From NCBI RefSeq assembly GCF_003259845.1, contig NZ_QLMJ01000004.1, positions 124,001 to 188,000 on the forward strand: a stretch of DNA of 64,000 nt, in the 5' to 3' direction. Positions 28,114 through 35,737 of this stretch are shown one piece after another; position 1 is the stretch's first letter; each line of letters begins with the position of its first letter. The DNA comes from Actinoplanes lutulentus (GTDB taxonomy: Bacteria > Actinomycetota > Actinomycetes > Mycobacteriales > Micromonosporaceae). Position numbers and translations under genes: made by a program. The notes below the pieces were generated by a model, which saw nothing but the letters and a program-made list of their open reading frames with translations, did not search any database and had not been told where the DNA came from.

Positions 28114-29060
28114 GACGCCGGCCCGGCCAGCTGACCGAGCTCGCGCAAGGTGCTCAGCTCGCGCAGCGTGCTCAGGGCCAGGTGGTCGCGGATGCGCTGC
28201 ACCGAGGCGGCCCACTGCACCCCGAACCCGGCGCGCTGCTCCATCTGCTCCCAGAACCGCCGGGTCCGCACCTCCAGGCGGGCACCGGGCATCCACAGGT
28301 GCAGCAGATGGTCGACGGCCGGCCGGATCCGGTCCGCCGCCACCGACGGTTTCGGCGTGGCCAGGGAGGCCCGGGTCACGATGCCGGTCAGCGTGGTCAG
28401 CAGCCAGTCGTGCAGGGCCAGGTCCTCGCAGAGCGCCACCACGTCGCCCAGCTCGGTGGCGTGCGTCTCCAGCCGCACGGTCCGGTGGTCGGCGCGCTCC
28501 ACGGTGAACGTGAACGCGTCCTCGTCCGAGGACAGCTGCGCGGCCCAGCGCAGCGTGGTCTGCCGGCTCCGGAACGGCACCCGCGAGTCGACGAGCGAGC
28601 TGGCCCGGACCCGGTCGGCGGTGTGCCCGGCGATCGACGCGAGGTTCAGCATCGGCGGGGCCGGCACCGCGTCCAGGAACGCGTCGGCCAGGGCCCGCTC
28701 CTTGTATTTCCCGACCACCTCGACGGTGCTCGGCCGGGCCAGATAATAGGACCATGGCAGCCGCCGGTTGTGCGAGCTGCGCACCGCCACGGTCCGCGCC
28801 GACGCCTGCAGGACGTGCCCGCCGGTCAGCACCGCCCGGGTGGTGACCGTGCCGATCGCCCGCGCGGTGCCGTGCGGGCCGGTCGGCACCTGGCAGTCCA
28901 CCCCGGTCAGTCGCTCCGGCGACACCACGTACGACATCGGGCGGTCGGATCTGCGGACCTGCGCGCCGGTGGTCAGCGCCAGCAATCGCTCGCAGGCGTC
29001 GGCCGGCAGCGCCGCGGAAGAAGGCAGCAGGGACGTGAGCACCTCACCGAGAACCAGCAT
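28110..29060 (-). CDS. SCO2521-like protein of unknown function
   Basis: 316 residues from ATG 29060 (MLVLGEVLTSLLPSSAALPA). An in-frame codon at 29114 would add 18 residues without family support. The segment YVVSPERLTGVDCQVPTGPH and the later LPWSYYLARPSTVEVVGKYK fit what I recall of the SCO2521 family. No membrane helix or catalytic motif is seen. The C-terminus has a small duplicated LSTLRELSTLREL stretch from a tandem DNA repeat. It is transcribed with the downstream membrane protein (GTGA overlap), opposite to the SCO2522-2524-like trio. Confidence 0.72.
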   Translation of the reverse strand: MLVLGEVLTSLLPSSAALPADACERLLALTTGAQVRRSDRPMSYVVSPERLTGVDCQVPTGPHGTARAIGTVTTRAVLTGGHVLQASARTVAVRSSHNRRLPWSYYLARPSTVEVVGKYKERALADAFLDAVPAPPMLNLASIAGHTADRVRASSLVDSRVPFRSRQTTLRWAAQLSSDEDAFTFTVERADHRTVRLETHATELGDVVALCEDLALHDWLLTTLTGIVTRASLATPKPSVAADRIRPAVDHLLHLWMPGARLEVRTRRFWEQMEQRAGFGVQWAASVQRIRDHLALSTLRELSTLRELGQLAGPAS

Positions 29061-29200
29061 CGCCCCGTGTTGCTCCCGTCTGGAGACTCGTTCCAAGAGT
29101 CGATTGGACCGCACCGACCCCGATAGCGCAACGTCCCCGTATTGTCACCTTCCGCATTCATCTCATGTTCATCACCATCGATCACATGGCCTGGTTCGGA

Positions 29201-29206
29201 TAAAAT
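29201..29206 (+). promoter_or_regulatory. -10 hexamer for D-amino-acid oxidase (leaderless)
   Basis: TAAAAT lies 6 nt before ATG 29213, with no Shine-Dalgarno sequence between. This is one of the best -10 matches in the window and predicts a leaderless message. Confidence 0.5.
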
Positions 29207-29212
29207 GTACAG

Positions 29213-30187
29213 ATGATCCACGGGACGGACGTGGTCGTTGTCGGCGCCGGAGTCTCCGGCCTGACCTGCGCGGTGCGCCTCACCGAGGCCGGTCATCGAG
29301 TGCTCGTCCGCAGTGCGCAACTCCCCGGGCGCACCTCATGTGCGGCCGGCGCGATCTGGGGGCCGCACCTGGTGGCGCACGACCGAGCCGAGGCGTGGGC
29401 GCTCGAATCCCTCGCCGTTTTCCGTGACCTGGCCGGCGACCCGGCCACCGGGGTCCGGATGACCAGTGGCGTCGAGGCGAGCCGCAACGGGCTGGTCACC
29501 CCGAGACCCGGTCCCGGCGCCGAGGACGTGCGCCGGTGCGAGCCGGGGACACTCCCGGTGCCTTATACGGACGGCTGGCGATTCCGGGTGCCGCTGATCG
29601 ACATGACCAGCTACCTGGCGTACCTGACGGCGCGGCTTCGCGACGGCGGCGGCGAGATCGCGCTCACCGCGCCGATCACCCGGACGGAGCTGCCCCGGCT
29701 CGGCCCGGTGGTGGTGAACTGCACCGGCCTCGGCGCCCGCGCACTGGTGCCCGGCGACACGATCGGACCGGTCCGCGGTGACCTGCTGGTGGTCGGCAAC
29801 CCGGGCGTCGACACGTTCTTCGTGGAGCACGACGAGGACGACGAGGACGGCCTCACGACGTACGTGTTACCGCAGGGCGACAAGGTGATGCTGGGTGGCA
29901 GCCGCCGCTCCGGCGTGTGGTCGACCCGGCCCGACATGGCCGTCCGCGAAGCGATCCTGGAACGCTGCACCCAGGCCGAGCCGGCCCTGGCCGGCGCCCG
30001 GCTGCTGGAGCACCGGGTGGGCCTGCGACCGGTCCGCGACAAGGTGCGCATCGGACCGGACGAGCGTCATCCACACGTCATCCACAACTACGGGCACGGC
30101 GGCGGCGGGGTCACCCTGTCCTGGGGGTGCGCCGGCGAGGTCCTAGAGCTCACGGACGCCGCAACACATACCATCCGTCGGGGGTGA
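29213..30187 (+). CDS. D-amino-acid oxidase family FAD protein
   Basis: 324 residues. The Rossmann start is DVVVVGAGVSGLTCAVRLTE, and AGAIWGPHL follows the usual FAD contacts. The C-terminal signature HNYGHGGGGVTLSWGCAGEV is characteristic of D-amino-acid oxidases and supplies FAD contacts. RPVRDKVRIGPDE holds the substrate-carboxylate Arg region. It oxidises D-amino acids to imino acids with H2O2. Acidic insert HDEDDEDGL (about 204-212) is unusual. It is probably monocistronic and leaderless, and its 3' end overlaps the convergent GNAT gene by 38 bp. Confidence 0.9.
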   Translation: MIHGTDVVVVGAGVSGLTCAVRLTEAGHRVLVRSAQLPGRTSCAAGAIWGPHLVAHDRAEAWALESLAVFRDLAGDPATGVRMTSGVEASRNGLVTPRPGPGAEDVRRCEPGTLPVPYTDGWRFRVPLIDMTSYLAYLTARLRDGGGEIALTAPITRTELPRLGPVVVNCTGLGARALVPGDTIGPVRGDLLVVGNPGVDTFFVEHDEDDEDGLTTYVLPQGDKVMLGGSRRSGVWSTRPDMAVREAILERCTQAEPALAGARLLEHRVGLRPVRDKVRIGPDERHPHVIHNYGHGGGGVTLSWGCAGEVLELTDAATHTIRRG

Positions 30188-30914
30188 AGCCCGTTACTTC
30201 GTACCCCTCGGTCTCTGCCTTGGCGAAACCGGCGCGGACGCCGGACCGCCAAGCTTGCGCCCGCTCGGGTTCGTGGAGCCGCAGCTTCTCGATGTCGGCC
30301 GGGGTCGGCACCAGCTGATGAACGCCGTCACCCAGATCGAGCAGGGCCGCGGGCCGCTCGGTGAAGTCCCACGAGTCGGCCTCCATCGGGGCGGTCAGCC
30401 GCATCGGCTCGCCGTCGGTGAACTCCCACTCGATCATCAGCCGGTCGGTCTCGTCGTTGTCGTTGAGACCGTCGTTCAGCTCGCCGTAGTAGTTCCTCTT
30501 GTAGCTGAGCACCTTGCTGCTCAGCTTGGCGAGGTTGAAGTACGCGTTACGGCGGACCAGCGGGTCGTAGGTCCACCGGATCACCCGGAAACCCTCGTCC
30601 TTGGCCCACTCGGCCTCGTCCTGTTTCAGCAGGTAACCCAGGCCGCGCCCCTGATGACCGGGGCGCACGCCGACGAAGTGCGAGTGGAGGGCGTCCTTGC
30701 CGCGGATGGCGACGGCCGCACCGATCATCTCGTCCTGGTCGGTGAACATGCCGACGATGTATCCGTCCGCCTCCACCATCAGTTTCAGGTTGGATGCGTT
30801 GATCAGATCGACCGGGGACTCCGCCTCCCAGACCTCGCACAGCAGGCTGACCACCCGTTCGAGATCCTCGATCCGCTCGAGTTTCTGGAAACGCACGGGC
30901 TGCACGGGAGTCAT
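30150..30914 (-). CDS. GNAT-family N-acetyltransferase (COG3375 type)
   Basis: 254 residues, larger than a minimal GNAT. The acetyl-CoA-binding motif A is GVRPGHQGRGLGYLLKQDEA (about 83-102), preceded by AVAIRGKDALHSHFVG. The second half (IRWTYDPLVRRNAYFNLAKL and NYYGELNDGLNDNDETDRLM) matches a subgroup of larger predicted acetyltransferases of unknown substrate. It is probably cytoplasmic. ATG 30914 opens the frame. The acceptor substrate cannot be predicted. Confidence 0.85.
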   Translation of the reverse strand: MTPVQPVRFQKLERIEDLERVVSLLCEVWEAESPVDLINASNLKLMVEADGYIVGMFTDQDEMIGAAVAIRGKDALHSHFVGVRPGHQGRGLGYLLKQDEAEWAKDEGFRVIRWTYDPLVRRNAYFNLAKLSSKVLSYKRNYYGELNDGLNDNDETDRLMIEWEFTDGEPMRLTAPMEADSWDFTERPAALLDLGDGVHQLVPTPADIEKLRLHEPERAQAWRSGVRAGFAKAETEGYEVTGFTPDGWYVLRRP

Positions 30915-31047
30915 GAGTGATCACCACAGTCGATGAGAGCTGGCACCGGCCGCGCTAGTTTGGCGCATGCCGATCGATATTGCGAGAGCACGAACGGGTT
31001 GAGTGCTTTCCCCCAACGTAACTCGCCCTGCTCGAAAGGGTTACGAA

Positions 31048-31854
31048 CTACTTCATTTCTCCCGCGATCTGCCTGGCGCGGTCCCGAGCCGCCTCCAGCG
31101 CCGTGAGCATCGCCGCGCGTACCCCATGGTTTTCCAGCTCGCGGATCGCCGCGATCGTCGTCCCGGCCGGGGACGTCACCGCCTCGCGCAGCTTCACCGG
31201 GTGGTCCCCCGAGTCGCGCAGCATCACCGCGGACCCGACCGCGGTCTGCACGATCAGCTCGTGCGCGGTCCGCCGTGGCAGGCCCAGCAGAACGCCCGCC
31301 TCGATCATCGACTCGACGAGCAGGTAGAAGTACGCCGGACCGGAACCGGACAGCGCCGTCACCGCGTCCTGCTGCGACTCCGGCACCCGGATCGTCGCGC
31401 CGAGCGGCTTGAACATCTGCTCGGCGATGTCCAGGTGCTCGGCGGTGGCGTGCGGGCCGGCCGAGATCGCCGTCATCGCCTCGTCCACCAGCGCCGGCGT
31501 GTTCGTCATGACCCGCACGACCGGGGTGCCCTCGGGCAGCCGGGCCGCGAAGAAGCCGGTGGTCAGCCCCGCGCAGAGCGACACCACAAGCTTCCCGGCG
31601 CCGACCCGCCCGCCGATCTCGTCGAAAAGCGTGCCGGCGTCCTGCGGCTTGACCGCGACGGCCAAGATATCCGCTTTGTCGGCAGCTTCAGCGTTGCCGA
31701 CCACCGCGACGCCGTATTTCTCCGACAAATCCGACGCGCGCTCGGCACGCCGCGCCGTGGCCAGCAACCGATCCGCCGGCCAGCCGGAACGCAGCAGGCC
31801 GGAAAGGACGAGCTCGCCCATCTTGCCGGTACCGAGGACTGCGACGGTCTGCAC
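31048..31854 (-). CDS. proC: Pyrroline-5-carboxylate reductase
   Basis: 268 residues; the last step of proline synthesis, NAD(P)H-dependent. VAVLGTGKMGELVLSGLLRS is the dinucleotide fold. VSLCAGLTTGFFAARLPEGT and VVRVMTNTPALVDEAMTAIS are conserved. TALSGSGPAYFYLLVESMIE and SPAGTTIAAIRELENHGVRA form the C-terminal substrate signature. Length is typical. A bulged inverted repeat (CGTAAC...GTTACG region, 31017-31045) lies just beyond the stop and may end transcription. It is separated from pfkA by a strong terminator, so it is independently transcribed. Confidence 0.94.
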   Translation of the reverse strand: MQTVAVLGTGKMGELVLSGLLRSGWPADRLLATARRAERASDLSEKYGVAVVGNAEAADKADILAVAVKPQDAGTLFDEIGGRVGAGKLVVSLCAGLTTGFFAARLPEGTPVVRVMTNTPALVDEAMTAISAGPHATAEHLDIAEQMFKPLGATIRVPESQQDAVTALSGSGPAYFYLLVESMIEAGVLLGLPRRTAHELIVQTAVGSAVMLRDSGDHPVKLREAVTSPAGTTIAAIRELENHGVRAAMLTALEAARDRARQIAGEMK

Positions 31855-31872
31855 GTTTTGCCTCCGGGCATG

Positions 31873-31907
31873 AGAAAAGGGGCCGGGAAAGCCCCGGCCC
31901 CTTTTCT
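31873..31907 (-). terminator. Rho-independent-type terminator after pfkA
   Basis: Perfect 15-bp stem AGAAAAGGGGCCGGG / CCCGGCCCCTTTTCT with a 5-nt loop, 8 bp beyond the pfkA stop and before proC. The A/T ends of the stem give a short U-rich 3' side. It is the strongest terminator in the window. Confidence 0.85.
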
Positions 31908-31914
31908 AACAGGC

Positions 31915-32943
31915 TCAGTTACCGAAGAAGACCTCAGCCTCTTGGTACCGCTCCAGCGGAACGGTCTTCAGCTCGCCGGTGCCCTCGATGAGCGGGATCC
32001 GGACGATGTCGGTGCCGCGCAGCGCCACCATCTTGCCGAAGTCGCCCTCGTTGACGGCGTCGATCGCCTGCAGGCCGAACCGGGTGGAGAGCACCCGGTC
32101 GAACGCGGTCGGGGTGCCACCGCGCTGGATGTGACCGAGGACGACCGTGCGGGCCTCCTTGCCGGTCTTCTCCTCGATCTGCTCGGCGAGCCACTGGCCG
32201 ATGCCGCCGAGGCGGACGTGGCCGAAGCTGTCCAGCTCCTGGTTGTGCAGGACCATCTGACCGTCGAGCGGCTGCGCGCCCTCGGCGACCACGACGATCG
32301 GCGCGTACTCGACCTGGAAGCGCTTGGTCACGTACGTCGCGACCTGCTCGACGTCGAACTTGCGCTCCGGCAGCAGGATGACGTTGGCGCCACCGGCGAG
32401 GCCGGCGTGCAGCGCGATCCAGCCGGCGTGCCGGCCCATGACCTCGACGACCAGGGTGCGGTGGTGCGACTCGGCGGTGGTGTGCAGCCGGTCGATGGCC
32501 TCCATCGCGATGTTGACCGCGGTGTCGAAACCGAACGTGTAGTCGGTGCCGTTGAGGTCGTTGTCGATCGTCTTCGGCACGCCGACCACGTTGACGCCCA
32601 GGTCGTGCAGCTTCGTGGCGACACCGAGGGTGTCCTCGCCGCCGATCGCGACGAGCGCGTCCACGCCCTGCTCGGCCAGGTTGGCCTTGATCCGCTCGAC
32701 GCCACCCTCGATCTTGAACGGGTTGGTCCGCGAGGAGCCGAGAATCGTGCCGCCACGCGGCAGGATGCCGCGGACCTCAGCGATACCCAGCGGCTTGGTC
32801 AGCCCCTCGAGCGGGCCCTTCCAGCCGTCGCGGAATCCGACGAACTCGTGGCCGTAAGCGGTGACGCCCTTGCGGACGACGGCCCGGATGACCGCGTTGA
32901 GGCCGGGGCAGTCGCCGCCGCCGGTCAGCACGCCGATACGCAT
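31915..32943 (-). CDS. pfkA: 6-phosphofructokinase, probably pyrophosphate-dependent
   Basis: 342 residues; phosphorylates fructose 6-phosphate. GVLTGGGDCPGLNAVIRAVV is the N-terminal loop, PKTIDNDLNGTDYTFGFDTA holds the catalytic Asp, and VVEVMGRHAGWIALHAGLA follows. The phosphoryl-donor site reads AIGGEDTLG: where ATP enzymes have Gly after the GG-acid, this has Asp, and the second discriminating site is Lys (VPKTID). The Asp plus Lys pair is the known PPi-PFK signature, as in the Amycolatopsis methanolica type. A strong RBS (GGGGGAAG) lies 4 nt before ATG 32943. A hairpin terminator follows. Confidence 0.9.
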   Translation of the reverse strand: MRIGVLTGGGDCPGLNAVIRAVVRKGVTAYGHEFVGFRDGWKGPLEGLTKPLGIAEVRGILPRGGTILGSSRTNPFKIEGGVERIKANLAEQGVDALVAIGGEDTLGVATKLHDLGVNVVGVPKTIDNDLNGTDYTFGFDTAVNIAMEAIDRLHTTAESHHRTLVVEVMGRHAGWIALHAGLAGGANVILLPERKFDVEQVATYVTKRFQVEYAPIVVVAEGAQPLDGQMVLHNQELDSFGHVRLGGIGQWLAEQIEEKTGKEARTVVLGHIQRGGTPTAFDRVLSTRFGLQAIDAVNEGDFGKMVALRGTDIVRIPLIEGTGELKTVPLERYQEAEVFFGN

Positions 32944-33159
32944 TTTTCTTCCCCCTGGATCGGGTCGAGCGAGATGCGGATAGCCCGTAATGGCCCCAGG
33001 GACGAACTCGTCGGCAACATTGCCGGGCCCGGGGCGGGCCGCACCCGAACTGTAGTCGCCCTCCTCACACCGGTCGAACGCGCCCCGCTAAAGCCTGACT
33101 GTTTCGTTCTCCCCCGCCTCCGGGGTCTTTCCGGTTACCGCCGGGTACGACAGGACGGG

Positions 33160-35550
33160 TCAGAGGAGGAGCTCGACAGCTCCCAGAGCCTCGGCGTCGA
33201 AGCCCAGCTCGGCTCGGACGACGGTCAGGCCGGCGGCGGCGCTCGGTGCGCTGTGGCGGAGCAGCGCCTCGCGGATCCCCTCGACCACGAAGGCGCCCGC
33301 CTCCACGAAACGGCCGCCCACCACGACCACCGCCGGGTTGAGGACGTCGCAGAGCGGCGCGACGGTACGCCCGATCAGCCGCCCCGCGTCGAGCAATGCC
33401 CGCTGAGCAGGACGATGCCCCTGAGCCGCCAGGGTAAGCAGCCGGTCCTCGCCCTCCGTCGACGCTTTGGAGACCGGCGAGCCGGGCGGGACCGGCGATC
33501 CGGGCGCACCGGGCGAGTGAGCGGCAGGGCGGGGCTCGATCAAAGCGCCGAAATACGCCGGCGAAAGGAACGCGGACAGGCATCCCCGACTACCGCAGAT
33601 GCAGAACGGACCGATCTCCCGCACGTTCAGATGGCCGACCTCCCCGGCATATCCGATCGCGCCCCGGTGCATGCGCCCGCCCACCACGATGCCGGCGCCG
33701 GTGTGCTGGTCGGCTTTCAGATAGAGCACGTCCTGCGCGCCCCGGGCGGCGCCGCGGCGCATCTCCGCCAGAGCCGCGAGCTGGGCGTTGTTCTCGACCC
33801 GGACCGGACGGCCGACGGCTGCGGCGATCTCTTCGGCGGGTGCGAAGCCGGAGAACATCGGGAGGACGCTGCGGACGCCGAAGCGTCCGGTCCGCGGGTG
33901 TACGGGCGCCGGCACACTCACCGCGATCCGCGCTTCCGGTCCGTGGCGGTCGAGCAGCTCACGGGCGAGATCGCCGGCCGCCCGCAGCATCGGGTGCGAG
34001 TCGTTGGACATCGGGAACGGCACCGTCATGGTCTCTTCGATCCGACCGGCGCCGTCCGCGACCACGGCACGGATTCCGGGTAAGGCCAGCGCGATGCCGA
34101 TCAACCGGCCGGAGCCGACAGTGAGCCGGAAATGCGGCGACGGCCGGCCTGCCCGGGTTTCCACCGGAGCACAGAGTTCGACAAGGCCCTCGTGCCGGAG
34201 TTCGGCGAGGAGTTCCACGACGGCGGCCCGGGGCAACCGGGTGATCTTCACGAGGTCGCTGCGCGCGGTCGGCCCCTGCCCGCGCAACGCGTCAAGGATC
34301 ATGTCGCGCCGGACGAGCCGCTCCCGGCGTCCGGGAGAAGGAACCGCGGGGCCGGCCTCGGAGGCCGCCGGCATCGGCAGGAACGCCCTCTCCCCGCGTG
34401 CCGCCGGCGTGACCCGCAATGCCGCACCCACCGCTCCCAGCAACGCGGCCCGCCCACCCAGCGCACTGACCCGGACCGCGGTGCTCTCCACTACTTCCGG
34501 CTGCGCGTACCGATGCAGTGACTCGGTGACGCCCGCCAGAATCGGCCCGTCCGGCGTGATCAGCGGCCCGTCGAGGACGACAAGCGACGGGTTGATGCCG
34601 TTGGCGAGCGCCGCGACCACCCGGCCGATCATGCGTCCGGCGTCGGCGAGGATCCGTTCAGCGGTGGCGTCGGTCCGGGCGAGTTCGACGGCCTGCGACG
34701 CGGTCACCGGGGACCCGTAACCGGCCGACAGCGCGGCCAGGATCTGCCGCGGCGACGCGATGGTCTCCAGACATCCCCGGTTGCCGCACTGGCAGAGCGC
34801 CCCGGTCTCGTCGACCTGGACGTGCCCGATCTCCCCGGCCACCCCGGTGGCGCCGTGGTGCACCGTGCCACCGAGGAGCAGGCCACAGCCGATGCCGGTG
34901 GCGACCCGCAGATAACAGACGTCCTGGTGACCGGCGGCCACGCCGTACCCGACCTCGCCGAGGAGGCTCAGATCGGCGTCGTTTCGGACGATCACACGGT
35001 GGCCGAGACGGCGACCCAGCTCAGCGGCGGGTGAGGTACCGGCCCAACCGGGCAGGACGCTGCTGCTCTGGATGACGCCGCCGCTGATCGGTGCGGAGAA
35101 CCCGGCCACCGTCGACCAGATCCGCCCGGTTCCGGTGATCACCTCGGCAATGGCGTCCAAGGCAGTCGAAGGGTCGGAGGTGTCGATGTCGTGGTGCCGT
35201 TCACGCAGGACGTTCCCGGCCAGATCAGCCTCGGCTACGCGTACCCCATCCGCTCCGATGAGAGCGCCCACGACGCCGCCGGCGGCGGGTCCGAGGGTGA
35301 GGGACCGCGCGGGGCGACCGGCTCGCGTGCCGGAGTGGGCAGCGGCTTCCTCGGCGAGGACACCGGCGGTGAGGAGTTCGGCGACGAGGCCGTTGACGGT
35401 CATCCGGGCCATGCCGGTGCGGCGCACGAGATCGGCGCGACTGATCCGGCCGGCCTCACGGACCGCCGCGAAAATCAGGTCGCGGCGGACCAGGTGGACC
35501 CGGCGCCCTGTCACGGGTTCGAACCTAGGCCTTTTGCCGAGTCTGGACAT
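33160..35550 (-). CDS. Double-length ROK-family regulator (HTH-ROK-HTH-ROK)
   Basis: 796 residues in one uninterrupted frame that encode two complete ROK repressors in series. Module 1 (about 1-395) has a winged HTH (AGRISRADLVRRTGMARMTV) and a ROK domain with RNDADLSLLGE and the zinc motif CQCGNRGCLETI. Module 2 (about 405-796) repeats it with HTH GPTARSDLVKITRLPRAAVV, VENNAQLAALAE and CICGSRGCLSAF. The Asp of the NDxD site is Asn in module 2 and the Glu after GCL is Ser, so neither half is clearly a kinase. It is divergent from a sugar transporter and GH3 gene, which it probably represses until sugar binds. Confidence 0.9.
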   Translation of the reverse strand: MSRLGKRPRFEPVTGRRVHLVRRDLIFAAVREAGRISRADLVRRTGMARMTVNGLVAELLTAGVLAEEAAAHSGTRAGRPARSLTLGPAAGGVVGALIGADGVRVAEADLAGNVLRERHHDIDTSDPSTALDAIAEVITGTGRIWSTVAGFSAPISGGVIQSSSVLPGWAGTSPAAELGRRLGHRVIVRNDADLSLLGEVGYGVAAGHQDVCYLRVATGIGCGLLLGGTVHHGATGVAGEIGHVQVDETGALCQCGNRGCLETIASPRQILAALSAGYGSPVTASQAVELARTDATAERILADAGRMIGRVVAALANGINPSLVVLDGPLITPDGPILAGVTESLHRYAQPEVVESTAVRVSALGGRAALLGAVGAALRVTPAARGERAFLPMPAASEAGPAVPSPGRRERLVRRDMILDALRGQGPTARSDLVKITRLPRAAVVELLAELRHEGLVELCAPVETRAGRPSPHFRLTVGSGRLIGIALALPGIRAVVADGAGRIEETMTVPFPMSNDSHPMLRAAGDLARELLDRHGPEARIAVSVPAPVHPRTGRFGVRSVLPMFSGFAPAEEIAAAVGRPVRVENNAQLAALAEMRRGAARGAQDVLYLKADQHTGAGIVVGGRMHRGAIGYAGEVGHLNVREIGPFCICGSRGCLSAFLSPAYFGALIEPRPAAHSPGAPGSPVPPGSPVSKASTEGEDRLLTLAAQGHRPAQRALLDAGRLIGRTVAPLCDVLNPAVVVVGGRFVEAGAFVVEGIREALLRHSAPSAAAGLTVVRAELGFDAEALGAVELLL

Positions 35551-35556
35551 AATCCG

Positions 35557-35590
35557 GCCCAGGGTGGGATCGGCGTCACACCCACTGGGC
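35557..35590. promoter_or_regulatory. Inverted repeat next to the ROK start, candidate operator
   Basis: GCCCAG (35557-35562) and CTGGGC (35585-35590) flank 22 nt that also contain GTGGG/CCCAC. It lies directly upstream of the ROK start codon. A second imperfect repeat, ACCAG...CTGGT, spans 35649-35670. Two sites would suit a regulator with two HTHs, but this is inference. Confidence 0.35.
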
Positions 35591-35648
35591 TACAAAAGCG
35601 GCATAACGCCGGCACAAAAAGCGGAGACACAGGCGAATCATGGCTCTG

Positions 35649-35670
35649 ACCAGGCCTTCCAGCCTCTGGT
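35649..35670. promoter_or_regulatory. Second inverted repeat in the ROK/MFS intergenic region
   Basis: ACCAG (35649-35653) and CTGGT (35666-35670), with inner AGGC...GCCT complementarity. It lies 68 bp before the MFS start and could serve the divergent operon. Confidence 0.3.
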
Positions 35671-35737
35671 TTACCGCAAATCGAGTCGATACCTTCAGAA
35701 AACAAGCTGTTAACAAAAAGCCCCCGCGAGGTGTGCG

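Noticed and set aside
28114..28755. N-terminal extension of the membrane PLD-like protein
   Set aside because: It would overlap most of the SCO2521-like gene in another frame; GTG 28113 overlaps that gene's stop in the usual coupled way and starts just before the membrane helices.
23421..29060. Conservon (cvn) operon or phage-defence island
   Set aside because: No roadblock, cvnD GTPase or histidine-kinase-like conservon genes, and no recognised nuclease, toxin or Toll/cGAS defence domain; a defence role cannot be supported.
31003..34083. Very long plus-strand ORF (over 1000 codons) across proC, pfkA and the ROK gene
   Set aside because: It runs antisense to three well-supported genes, its translation is low-complexity Arg/Asp/Gly-rich, and it is explained by high GC in third codon positions of the opposite strand.
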